From Caprella mutica (lineage: Eukaryota; Arthropoda; Malacostraca; Amphipoda; Caprellidae), in contig CANNZV010001129.1 in the NCBI GenBank assembly GCA_947561585.1, positions 330,901 through 394,900 of the forward strand: DNA of 64,000 nucleotides, read 5' to 3'. The notes beneath the pieces were generated by a model that had not been told where the DNA came from, searched no databases, and saw only the letters and a list, made by a program, of their open reading frames with translations. Positions within the stretch are counted from its first letter, which is position 1, and every line of letters begins with the position of its first letter. Position numbers and translations under genes: made by a program. Shown in pieces: positions 47,432 through 58,798 of the stretch.

Positions 47432-49150
47432 TAGAAGAAGAAAAAGGATGTCTTTTGTGAAGCATATATGGCACATCAGATTCATAATTCTGCTCCTCAT
47501 GAAATCAAACTGGTAGCCAAATCGATACTAGCTTGTCATTGTTCAATTATTATTGTCGTCATGTTTGCCTTCAAACCATTAGTTAAAATCGGACACATGG
47601 GTCCAAATTAATCGACACATATATGTACTATATTCGACTTGATTTCATATTTTATTATACAAGTAAGCCAATTAGCCCTAGTAAAAGTTATTTTACCGTC
47701 CGAGTTATATTATTGTAAAGGTACCGTAATAGCTTTCAGTTATTTTATTTATAAATTAAAATTAATGGATAGCAAACTAGTAATTCAAATCTACAAGAAA
47801 ATACAGATTATAGTTCACTATAGGAAATGAACTCTTATGGTAAAAAAAACATTCATACAACATATAGTTGAAATAAATACAATTAATATTCCAATAGGAA
47901 TGAACTCTTTCTGTGAAGATCATTCATACATCTATTTTTAGTCAATACAAATTACTAAAATGGGTAGATGATATCGTAATGAATTATTTATTCATCCACA
48001 TTGTCCGTCCGTTCATAGTTGAAGAAATTTAATAATTCACTCGTATGCCTCTTTTTTCAGAACATTGCGTTGGATTGATGTCAAATAGAGGTTGCAGATC
48101 CGAACTCAAAATTCGCGGTTTCTCATATTCGTATTCGAAAATTTCATTTCTGTTCAACCGTGAATGAGAAAAAGTTCCCTCTCTTTTTGATGCTAATGGA
48201 CCGGTAAAATACGGGACTGATTCTTCATGCTGAATTTGATACCATTAAAATCAGTTTCAAAATTGATTTGTTTTCAGTTTTATCAGGGTAGAGCCTTTCA
48301 TATTCGTCAAAATTGTAAAATTGAATCATTTTACAATTTTGCTTCTCGATCATTGATGAAATTATTAATGATTTTGTTTATTCTATATAAAGTATTATTT
48401 TCCCTAAACTATATTTTTTTTTTTTTCAAAATAATCTAAAAAAAATATTCTTTCCCAAAATAAATGATATTACTCCACCCAATTGCGCGTCTCAACAGCG
48501 ATGATAAAATTATTATACGATTTTGTTTTTATTCTAACTGTTTTTCATTTTTCGCATAGACAAATAGTGAAGTTCATCATTTTTCAATGATATACAAAAA
48601 TATTTCCAACGGACTATAACTAATTTTTTGTCACTATCCAAGTTTTTTTCATTGTTTTCTTGAAAAAATTGGAGCATCTTAAAATCGTATCACAAAAATA
48701 AACAAAATTATGATAGTGCCATAAGAGAATTAATTTGGATTCGTTTTAATCTTAGTAATCTTTCATCCTTACTAAGCAAAAAATTATTGATACATGAAGT
48801 TGCATTTGATGAAAAAAAAAATGTAAACCCTCCGTCAAATTGATTCACCATGTGGCGGCTTTGTTGGTTTATTGGGATTATTTATTTCGCAATTTAACTT
48901 AAAGGTCTGACTTCATAGAACATGTTAAATATTTATTGTTGAAAGCTGGGTACTAAATATTAAGAGAATTTGGCAGGAGAAATGAAATAAAAACAAATTA
49001 ATTTATTCAATCGATAATTAATTAAGCATGAAGATATAGAAAGGAAAGGTAATGAAAGGTAACTTATAACACACGTACATAGAGTAGACAGTAAGTAGCA
49101 ACCTGTAATAGAATATTACAGTAAATAAAAATAGTTATAAAACTAAGTTA
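47432..49150. other. anonymous AT-rich DNA
   Basis: No gene was recognised; the short ORFs at 47639 and 48227 are hydrophobic AT-derived translations. Confidence 0.5.
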
Positions 49151-49154
49151 TTAA

Positions 49155-50000
49155 GGGGATGGTTCACGCTTTTTTGACATATTTTCCAAAAAAAAATTCT
49201 TCTTTAGTTACCCCCAAAATAGACCATAGAAAACTTGTGGAAATTTCCATAGCGATCGGATGACTCTAAGTGCGTCAATTATGATGTAATGTATATGGAG
49301 GGCGGTTGTTTTGAGGTTGTAAGTTTTGTTGTTTGTTTGTTCTTCTGTACCTTTGTGTACCTATAAGCCTCCCATTTTTGGTTGATGGCTTCTTCGCTGC
49401 CAGGGTGGACTTTTGGTCCCCCGAAGCGACATGACGAGTCCCCTGGCTGGGACGAAAAGCCTAATTTTTTGTGTTTAAATAAAATTGAAATTTTTATTTC
49501 TCAATTATCAAAGTAACTTTTTTTACTCCAATTTTCTCGTTCAAAATAGCGCCCAGGGTGGGGAGTTAGTCTTACAGAAAAATGTATAAGAGATAATCTG
49601 TTCAGAGCGAAATTACTAAGGTCGTCTAGAAGCCCTTTTATGAATTTCAATCTCTAACTTTTTTTATTTCGAAAAGAAAAAAAATGAAAAAGTGAAAAAA
49701 ATAGAAAAAAAATATTGTGATCGAAATTCAAAGAAAGGGCTCCTAAACGACCTTAGGAATTTTGTTCTGAACAGATTAGCTTCCATAAATTTTTCTGTAG
49801 GACCAACCCCCAACCCTGGGCGCTTTTTTTGATGGGGGGTCCAAAACAGGTTTTTCGCCCCCCACGGGAGAAGGGGGCCCCAAAATGAAAAACTTACACT
49901 AGCAACTTCAAAGATTTGGAGCATTCTACACCTTAAGTCAAAATCTCAGCTCAATTGGACAAGTATTATTGGTAGCTAGCAAGAAGCGTGAACCATCCCC
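49155..50000. mobile_element. 846-bp fold-back element flanked by TTAA
   Basis: GGGGATGGTTCACGCTT at 49155 and AAGCGTGAACCATCCCC ending at 50000 are perfect inverted ends. TTAA lies on both sides (49151-49154 and 50001-50004), compatible with a piggyBac-type TTAA duplication or a TA duplication with one more TIR base. The middle is also a long imperfect palindrome: CGCCCAGGGTGGGG at about 49550 faces CCAACCCTGGGCG at about 49810, and GGTCGTCTAGAAGCCC faces GGGCTCCTAAACGACC. The C-rich right half contrasts with the surrounding AT-rich DNA. No transposase is present; the 86-codon ORF (49664-49924) is a product of the palindrome. Confidence 0.8.
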
Positions 50001-50004
50001 TTAA

Positions 50005-51264
50005 CAAAATGCAAGGTGAGAAAAATGAATAGCATATACATATAATAAAATAAATTATTCCATTGCGTAATATCGAGTACAGAATTGGCATTAAACTATT
50101 TACCAAAACATCACTGTTCTATTATTAATAATTTAAACGTAAAAAAAAAAGAAATTAAATTCAAATGGAAATAATTATAATTACAAAAATAAATAGAATG
50201 AATAAGCTTGAGTACTATGAATTACGAAATAAACCAATAATGAAATATATATTTCTTAATAACTAAAATATATTCACCTTAAAAGGATTATAAATGCACA
50301 AAATGATATAAATGAAGTGCCTAATTAGCAGACTGGGTAAAGAGAAATGGCACTATACGTGTTTACTTGTGAGGAGCAATTGAGTGACTGAACTCCTGTA
50401 CAGATTGCAAAGTCTTTTATACCTAGCTAGAAAGAATGATCTGGAATACTCTAGAGCGTTTTCTATGAAATAATAATCTATTTATTGGTCTATTATTTAG
50501 TAATGCCATTATTAAAATTTACAATATTATTAATTAAATGTTTAATTAAAGCGAGGTTATTAATAAATTATTCATTAATTAGCCTATTAAAATTGGATGA
50601 CGCAATACTTTGGATTGTTGTAACCTAATATGGGGATAAACTTTTAAGAAATACTGTAGGCCAATCAACTACCTGCTAATCGATCATTGCATTATATGGT
50701 TATAATTTGACTATTGATGTGAGTCAATCACATACAAGCAAAGGCACGTGAACGTATGATCAGAAAAGTATCTAACATGAACACAATTACAGACAAACAT
50801 ACATATGTATAACTAAAGTTTATATGAAAATAAATACGTAAAAATCTTAATTTATAATATTTCCTATAACCATGCTTTCACATTGATTGGTTTCAATAAC
50901 AAATAGTGTTCTTAAACTATTTTATTGCTATTTTTAACTTATATACTTTTGTCACCATTTAAGTGCATTGCCTATGGATATCCGATATAAATAAATCAGG
51001 ATTTTTTAAATAAGTTATTGACTGTTCCATCATTATATTCATTATAGGAAATATGTCAAAATATCTAAAAGAATATCCCAGCTTAAAATTTGTCGTCTGA
51101 GTTCCGTTACTAAAGTTCAATATGTTATATAATTAATGGTTAGTTATCGTGTGCTATCTTGATTTGATTGTGATCATATTCTGATAATTTTATTGATAAT
51201 TTTATATGAGTGCCGATATAGATAATGAAGCTTTTACTTATAATTGATTTTTCGTATCTCTTTA
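50005..51264. other. anonymous AT-rich DNA
   Basis: Nothing recognisable was seen. Confidence 0.5.
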
Positions 51265-51500
51265 CTTTTTACTGTCCGAAAATTTTTGATTCACTTTTAG
51301 GGTTCGAATTTTTGTGATTTACTTTTACAGTCCGAAACTTTTCCTTAAATGGGTTAACGCGTATCAGTGGTATCATAATATTTACATGCATAAATGTTAA
51401 AAAATGTATGAATATTTCAATTTTCATTTGTGACTTTGAATTTTGATTTGCCTTTCTTCATTTAAATATTAATGTTTACTTTTGCGATCCAGAATTTAAT
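51265..51500. repeat. degenerate repeat, about 33-bp unit (TTTACTTTTACAGTCCGAA)
   Basis: TTTACTTTTTACTGTCCGAA, TTCACTTTTAGGGTTCGAA, TTTACTTTTACAGTCCGAA and TTTACTTTTGCGATCCAGAA recur, the first three at about 33-36-bp spacing. Confidence 0.5.
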
Positions 51501-52631
51501 GTTGATACACTATTATGGTCAGATTTTTTTTTTTTTTTGGATTCACATTTAAGGGCAGAGCTTCTTTCTGGGACCGTAAAATAATTGAGATTAAATTTTT
51601 CGATTAAGGAAAAATCGTCTTAATTTACAGATATGAAATTACATGTTAAAAATAGTCACCGATTAAAATTGAACGTTGATTCAATGAAAATCGAATCAAA
51701 ATAAACCATAAGTTTGAGACCCTCGAAGTCTATCTATATTTCTAACAAGAATCTTAACGATTTCATCTGAAATGAATAGAAAATATATTTTAACGAATGG
51801 CCATTGAAAATATTCCAACTGAATAACTGTCTTTTCTCTTTGAAATTTTATTTTGAAGTAAAGTTTAGATGAAGTTCAACAACATTGTGAAGTTCATGCT
51901 ATTTACTCCATTCACTTGCATGTGTATTTTGATGCTTTTTCGTACACTCATTTAGGGTCAAAATTGGCAATTAGAAGCCTCTAGCAAATTGGTCTGGTGC
52001 TCTTGTTTACACAGTCATTGCATCAATGTATTTAGTGTATGAATTCTTAGAGTGGTATCGTTTGGGAAAAATACGGTGAATAGAACGGTTTGAATTTACA
52101 TATCTGATCGTTAAATTGTTTGAAGCGTTTATACTTAATTTGTCTACACATTATTCCATAGTTTTGTTAATAAAGAGTATAGACTATATAATAAAATATG
52201 TGATGAAGACATGAGAAATGTTATAAGTTATTAAAAATAACAACTCAATTATCAGAGAGAGGGTGTTACGTCATGATAGGTAGAAATATTCTTTCAACAT
52301 TCACATTGGCTAATAACTCATTTTAGAGCCCCTTTTCTTGTAACTAATAATAGTGTTAAATAAGCAAGCGTGGTATATAAAGTAGCGTATACTCATAATC
52401 GTTTTAATTCATTTACATTATACTTAAAAAGAGCCTAAGTGTTAATTTATCTTATACAAAAGCATGAAGAAACAAGTCCTGCTTAAATAAGAAAAATGGC
52501 TCCATTTTACTCCATTAGTCTGCTTATTAAATTAAACTGAAATGAGCAACTCTTGCTAACGTTAGGATAGAAAATGACTTTTTGTTCCTTATTTTTCTTT
52601 GGTGAAACTTACTCTTGATTATATAAAGAGG
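51501..52631. other. anonymous AT-rich DNA
   Basis: Nothing recognisable was seen. Confidence 0.5.
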
Positions 52632-52834
52632 ATAGGATAAGTTATAAGTTATCGGACGGTTTCACATATCCGATCATATGTAATAAAAGACTCGTTAGTT
52701 TAATTGGTATCCATGATACTTGCAGGTATGATGGAAATTAATTAAAAAAAAGAAGTTCAATACTTTTATTATATGATATATTTTCATACATGATGGAAAA
52801 TATGGAACAGTCCGATAACACGGAGCTCACCCTA
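52632..52834. mobile_element. MITE, ATCGGAC-TIR family, best copy
   Basis: The left end TAGGATAAGTTATAAGTTAT followed by CGGACGGTTT is the inverted match of the right end AACAGTCCGATAACACGGAG followed by CTCACCCTA. The internal ATTGGTATCCATGATACTTG is shared with the copies at 2.6 and 56.7 kb. At about 200 bp with no coding capacity, it depends on a transposase supplied elsewhere. Confidence 0.7.
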
Positions 52835-55582
52835 AGCTGGAATCCTTCAGGAGTAGTGCATACCTTTCTTAAGTATACCTTTCTTATTCATACCTTTATT
52901 TAGCAAACATTTCTCAATCAAACCTTTTTAAAGGTTGACAACTGACCAATTCATTTACCAGAAAATCTGGTTGATCAATTTCCATTCATGAAAATATCAT
53001 CTAAATGTTAAAGAATTTGCAATACGCTATATAGAAAATAGATACTAGCTTCAAAAATATACCAACACAAAGAGAAAGTTATGGTGAAGAAATAGAAGAA
53101 CTAAACATAAATTTTATTTGTATGCAATGTTGTTCTTGGATTCGATTTCCCTTTTTTCCATCTTTCTTCACGAACAATCCACCTATTTGACGAATAGTAA
53201 GTCGATCTGTCCGATACTCCATTCAGTTTAGTCAGAAAATCAACGATACTCGCTTTGTGTTTATGGGTTGGTATTTCGTACAGTTCTCACTCTCATGGAG
53301 GTGCTGTAACGAGAGTAAATTGATGTGTATAAGCTGAGTGGATTGAGTTTCAGGTGATTGTAGTATCGATACGTGTTTCTGAATGAAAGGCATTGAAATT
53401 CGTGTTTTGAAAGAGGTATAATTTCACATTCACATTTCGTACGAAAGGTAACAACAACTTATTGAAAACCTAAATAAGAAATGGATATTTATAATAATGA
53501 CTTTTACTCCTAAGAGTAAAAAAGTATGAATATAATGATTTTTCAAGATGTCATATAATTGGAAAATTATTCAGTATAAATTTAGGATTTCGCTATTATT
53601 ATTTATAAACATAGCAAAATTTGATATGGAGGTCAATTTACTTTTGTTTCATTCCTTTACTATAAATTTAAACTGCTTATATAGTCTCTCGATACTATTG
53701 AAGTAAAACCACTAGTAAGTATAACTTCTTAAATTATAATATTACTAAAAAATTCATTCATTAATAATTGCTATCTTAATTGACATTCATTAGGATTGAG
53801 GGGGGGAGGGGCCTCTAAATAAGCAATTTAAAATAATACGAGAATATTTTAAGATCAATCATATATCACTTAGATTAATTTAAGGCTAATTATAAGTTAT
53901 AAGTCGATTATTTATCAATATCCTTCCGAAAAACTATTTCATTTTAATCTATAAATACAACATATTGAATAACTTTAGATTGTTTCACTTAGTTTCAAAA
54001 AAATAAGTATGTATTTGGGTAGGGTTCATTTTCAATAGCCGATTGTAGGTTACGAAAAGATTTTCAGTAAGATATTTTCAGTGTACCGAGTCATTCATTG
54101 CTAATAACTATAGAAAACTGAGCATCCTTTTGTTCCTTTCTAAATAATTGTGAGTTTAATCGATATCGAATTTTGTCTCCATCGCATTTTATTACTTTCC
54201 CGATCGAAAAAAAAATTGAACACTGATAATAAATTATAATACAGTTACCATATATGATTTTTATTTTACATTTAAGTAGAATTATTAGTAGTATAACTGA
54301 GTTGTTGTATAAACAACTCCATCCTGGGCAGGTTATCTCTACATCTCGCTGACAAAGCCAATATTAACCAGCACATATTATCTGCTGGGCACTGCTTATT
54401 AATGCTGAGACTTCCCTAAACTATAGGTAGAAACACGAATGCTATACAGCACCTATCTTTAACTGGGTGGTCTTAAAGGGACTTTAAGGGACAAAATCGA
54501 ATTTCTTCAATTTTTCTTTTTATGTGTTTCTATGAAGACATATCGTCTTAGGAACTCTCACACATTTTATGCCATTCAGACCCTTATTACGTAAGTTATA
54601 AAGCACAAAGTACCAGCAGGTGGCTGCACTAGACACACTGTGAACAAATCCAGTATGCAGTGTTAGGGATTACTGATTTATATTAATTGTTTTCCAAATT
54701 ACTTTTGTCCAGCTTCAATGCTGGATTTGAAAACAATAGGACTGCCTAGTAGGTATAGGCGTTTTTGATCACTCTTGAATTGTTGTATTTTTTAGAAGTG
54801 ACGTATAGACAAATTGTTAATGTCATAATGGCCAGCAATTGGCGTGTGTTTAGTTTATTTGGTGATTGTAATTATCATTCTATATATATTACTAAAATTT
54901 TCCATGAATAATAGACTTCTTTCTGTTTTTTATTTGCACTAAATATCCCACAAATGAGCCAATCGAAGTCAACTTTTATGTAAAAATTCCATAGCAATCG
55001 AATTTTAAAAACAGCATCCCTTTATCTCCTATAGTTTTATAGTTACCTTATATTTCGGAAGAACCCCATTTTTTTTTTTGGGGGGGGGGGCAAGAAAGGT
55101 CACACAACCTTCTTTCCAAAGTAAAAGTTTGTGCATGAGACTTGATACAAACATGTGAGAAATTTAAAAGAAATTAGAGAAAGAAAAGTTTATAAAACGT
55201 GAGAGTCTCCTTAAACCTTTTAATATAACAGTAATGAAATACAAAGTGTATTATTTAGTTAGAATTCTGTTCCATGATTTTTTAATTAAATCCAATTATT
55301 TAGCAATTTTGAATTATATAATATTTATGATACCACAATCAGATAAAAATGGATCACAAAAATGTATCACAATCTAGAATTCGAGATGAATCATGTTGTT
55401 AAATTTAGTATTTTTTTTTAAATCACAGTGAAAAAAAAGTGTTACTGTGATGCTTTTTAACACTTCACCCATTTCACATAAATACCAACTAATGCCTAAG
55501 GAGTATTGGTATTGGGACACAATTTCAAATTTATTTGTTTTAAAAATAATTGGTTATTATAAAACTGTGGTTTGTTAAATCA
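52835..55582. other. anonymous AT-rich DNA
   Basis: No gene was recognised. At 53071-53090 AAAGAGAAAGTTATGGTGAA is one more unit of the TTATGGTGGGG family. At about 55069-55091 a run of T is followed by ten G, a homopolymer junction prone to sequencing error. At 55421-55453 ATCACAGT and ACTGTGAT are inverted, just before the 32-bp array. Confidence 0.45.
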
Positions 55583-56326
55583 TCAAAGTGACTCTTTCAT
55601 TTGATAGTACATCATCACAGTGATTCTTTTCTCTGATAGTACATCATCACAGTGATTCTTTTCTCTGATAGTACATCATCACAGTGACTCTTTCATTTGG
55701 TAGTACATCATCTAAGTGATTCTTTTCTCTTATAAGTACATCATCACAGTGACTCTTTAATTTGATAGTACATCATCTAAGTGATTCTTTTCTCTGATAG
55801 TACATCATCACAGTGACTCTTTTCTCTGATAGTACATCATTACAGTGACTCTTTTCTCTGATAGTACATCATCACAGGGACTCTTTTCTCTGATAGTACA
55901 TCACCACAGTGACTCTTTTCTCTGATAGTACATCTTCCTAGTGACTCTTTTCTCTGATAGTACATCATCACAGTGACTCTTTTCTCTGATAGTACCTCAC
56001 CACAGTGACTCTTTTCTCTGATAGTACATCATCACAGTGACTTTTTTCTCTGATAGTACATCAACACAGTGACTCTTTTCTCTAATAGTACATCATCTCA
56101 GTGACTCTTTTCTCTGATAGTACATCATCACAGTGACTCTTTTCTCTGATAGTACATCATCACAGTGACTCTTTTCTCTGATAGTACATCATCACAGTGA
56201 CTCTCTTCTCTGATAGTACATCATCACAGTGACTCTTCCCTATGATAGAACGTCATCGACTCATCACATTAATACTTCTTTGATTATATATCATCTCAGT
56301 GACTTTTTTCTTTGATAATATATGAT
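55583..56326. repeat. tandem array, 32-bp period, about 22 units
   Basis: The unit CAGTGACTCTTTTCTCTGAT(AGTACATCATCA) repeats from 55588 to 56229 with almost no change in phase (20 steps in 641 bp), then fades over two or three degenerate units. Central units are the most alike and edge units the most diverged, the usual pattern for arrays renewed by unequal exchange. There is no coding frame across it. Confidence 0.9.
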
Positions 56327-56430
56327 AGAGCTAAACAAATATTTTCTTAAACTTTTTGACAAGCACTGCGAGTTAAGAATGCAGTAATGAACTGTACATT
56401 GACGACTGTAGAAAAATGCATTTCATATTT

Positions 56431-56596
56431 TCTATCACTATGGTTGTATTGTCACTGTGAGACGAATTGTTATTGCATTGCACTCCACTGAAAATTAACG
56501 GTTATGGTTATAACTCAAAGGAGTGTGTGTAATTTTTAGCAACGTTATTTTTTGGCAACATTACAATTCACTTCTTAATGGAGCTGCGCAGGAATT
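56431..56596 (+). repeat. dispersed repeat, copy 2 (GACGAATTGTTA family)
   Basis: It aligns with 24751-24904 in the same orientation; this copy has small extra segments (for example between AACGTTA and TTACAATTC). It begins about 105 bp after the 32-bp array. Confidence 0.75.
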
Positions 56597-56652
56597 ATTT
56601 TATTCTATATTTTTATTTGTTTAGTAACAGCAGATCATCTATTATTCACTTA

Positions 56653-56910
56653 TTGGGTAATTTCCAAGTTATCGGATAATTCCGCATTTCTCATTTATAT
56701 CTAAAAGCCTAGTATCTATTCTTAAACCCCAAAAGTGGATCAGAACACAAATTTTACTCAACTTGTATTTTATTTCGCATCCGTAATACATGTATGTTTT
56801 ATGGATACTAATTAAAACAAAATCTAAATAATTCTAATGATATATGTTATTTCTTATATAATCGACGATGTTGAATCGTCCGATAACTTGGAACACATAC
56901 TTACCAATAA
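56653..56910. mobile_element. MITE, ATCGGAC-TIR family, second good copy
   Basis: GGGTAATTTCCAAGTTATCG at the left and CGATAACTTGGAACACATAC at the right are inverted ends. ATGGATACTAATTAAAAC in the middle matches the reverse complement of the 52.7 kb copy, so the internal part lies in the opposite orientation. Confidence 0.65.
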
Positions 56911-57289
56911 TAACCTCGGAACTCACTCTTGTAGTCATTGAATAATGAAATAACCAATAATTAACATATCCTCTTCCCATCCTGAACAACCTGCCAAATT
57001 TTAGTGACGTCACAACGACGTCATTGACTGACATTATCTAATTACTGAGATGAATTTTGTGGAAATTTGATCTTGTTTTCTGTTGTGTTTTTGTACATTG
57101 AAACCTTGTGAGTTAATTGGATTCTGCTGGATTGAATTCGATTTTCAGGCAATTTGGTTAAAACGATTACTTTTGTCTTTCTGTACTCAAATATATAGAG
57201 TATAGCAAATTACTTCTGATAATGAGGTATTTTTTAATAAATTTGTGTGCATTGCATATTAGAACTTGTGCTAGAAAAATATTTTTTTG
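56911..57289. other. anonymous AT-rich DNA
   Basis: Nothing recognisable was seen. Confidence 0.45.
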
Positions 57290-57830
57290 AACATCATTGT
57301 CTCAATATAGTGATAATATTTAGGCAATGTTGCTACAATATAAGAGCAATGTTTAAGAATAAACGCACTACCAGTACTGATGGGTTCATCTCTATTTGAA
57401 AACAGAACGTTTCGATAGGCATGGCTATCATTTTCAACTAATTTATTAAATCTGTAAAGTAACATTAAAAATACACTAAGATTTATTAAAAAAAAAATAA
57501 AGGAAATGTTGTAACAATATCGGCAATATTGCAACAATATTGAGACAATCTTATAATAATATTGAGGCAATGTTAATTCAATATTGAGGCAATTTTATAA
57601 CAATATTAAAGCAGTATTTTAAACTTATTGAGGCGATGTTGTAACAATATATAGGCTACGCTGTAACAATATAAGGACAATGTTGTAACAAAATTGGAAC
57701 AATTTTGTAACAATTATAGGGTAATCTTGTAACAATATTGAGGTAATATCTGCAATATTGTATAAATATCTGCAATATTGTATCAATATTGCTACAATGT
57801 TGCCTCAAACAATTTCGTTACCTTGGGCAG
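57290..57830. repeat. degenerate tandem array, about 22-24-bp unit (CAATATTGAGGCAATGTTGTAA)
   Basis: CAATATTGAGGCAATGTTGT-like units recur across the stretch, clearest at 57505-57605 and 57650-57800, with unrelated sequence around 57360-57500. The unit is the reverse complement of that in the 169-bp element at 43.9 kb. The right edge GTTACCTTGGGCAG resembles that element's TIR, suggesting an expanded relative. A minus-strand ORF (57271-57570) is a by-product. Confidence 0.65.
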
Positions 57831-57859
57831 AGAGAAAGTTATGGTGAGTCCCTGATAAT

Positions 57860-58367
57860 TAAGTCCCTTTTATAGCCCACTACATTCACTTCACTCTTTT
57901 ATTTAACAATTAATATACCATTTGACCAATTTCGGAAGAGCACAAATTAGGTGTCGAATGATCGTTGGATTCGACCATGACTTTCGACACCTTATTGTCA
58001 ACATGAGTGACGGTTCTAATGAATTGACTGAAGCTAAATGCTGATATCTATGAAAACTAGTAATGGAAATAGACATTATACAGATAGAGTGATGGAAATA
58101 AAGGCAATGAAAAAAAAAAAAAAAGGTTATTTCTGGGTCTAACTTAATCTTCTTTGGCAACATCATCCCTAATCTTCAATAGCTAAAGCAAGACTTTCTC
58201 CTTTTTTTTATAATTAGAACAAAAGACTTTTCTAAACTATCGAAAAAGTAATCAATTCAAAAATACGTTTCATTTAAAAAAATATTATAGATACTGATGT
58301 GATCTATTGGCTTCGTGCAAGACTGGCCATATTCAATTTTTCTTGAGAATTTTGGAGAATATTGATT
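57860..58367. other. anonymous AT-rich DNA
   Basis: No gene was recognised. AGAGAGAAAGTTATGGTGAG at 57830-57849, just left of it, is one unit of the TTATGGTGGGG family. Confidence 0.45.
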
Positions 58368-58541
58368 TTACCATTAGGGATAGTTTACGATGATCATCTA
58401 ACAGAGTTATTTGGTTATGATGCTAATCTGGAAATAGCATTTTAATGATTAGTTAATATGAAAATAATATTTAAAAGGTTTGCTAATCTGGAAATATCTT
58501 TTTAATGCTTTACTAATATGGAAATAACATTTAAATGGTTT
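58368..58541 (-). repeat. 30-bp array family, second copy, left part
   Basis: The reverse complement matches the unique flank (46165-46235) and then the array unit of 45.6-46.2 kb: TTTGCTAATCTGGAAATA and TACTAATATGGAAATAACAT repeat four times here. The array is interrupted at 58541 by the Penelope-like element. Confidence 0.75.
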
Positions 58542-58798
58542 AATAATGAAGAGAAAAACAAGGGTTGTAATAAAAAGTCCATATTTCTTCAAGCTTTCGA
58601 TTTTTTCAAAAAATCATCCTTAGGAAAACCTAAATATATTTTAATTCTACTATATATATACAAAATTCTCCTATCTAGGATACAGAAATGAATAAATATC
58701 ACTAATGTTACAATTAATTAAATAAACAATGAACTCAGTAAAAACTATCTACATATAAAAGAAAAAAATCATTTTAAAATAAATAATTCTGTAGAAGC
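58542..58798. repeat. left terminal inverted repeat of the Penelope-like element
   Basis: It pairs with 60411-60671 in inverted orientation with only scattered differences and a few 1-2 base indels. It begins AATAATGAAGAGAAAAACAA and ends GTAGAAGC. Confidence 0.9.

Noticed and set aside
49664..49924. 86-codon minus-strand ORF
   Set aside because: It is produced by the palindrome of the 846-bp fold-back element and has no domain.
55060..55095. T-run followed by ten G as a possible structured signal
   Set aside because: It is a homopolymer junction with no inverted partner, so a sequencing or slippage explanation is enough.
54440..55220. Possible element bounded by TTAAAGGGACTTTAAGGG and CTCCTTAAACC
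   Set aside because: The two ends do not match beyond a few bases and no target duplication is visible.
55583..56326. CRISPR-like appearance of the regular 32-bp repeats
   Set aside because: Units are directly head-to-tail with no unique spacers, and the sequence is eukaryotic; these are minisatellites. The same applies to the arrays at 33.1, 36.0, 45.6 and 63 kb.
57271..57570. 99-codon Tyr-rich ORF
   Set aside because: It is a translation of the 22-24-bp tandem units.
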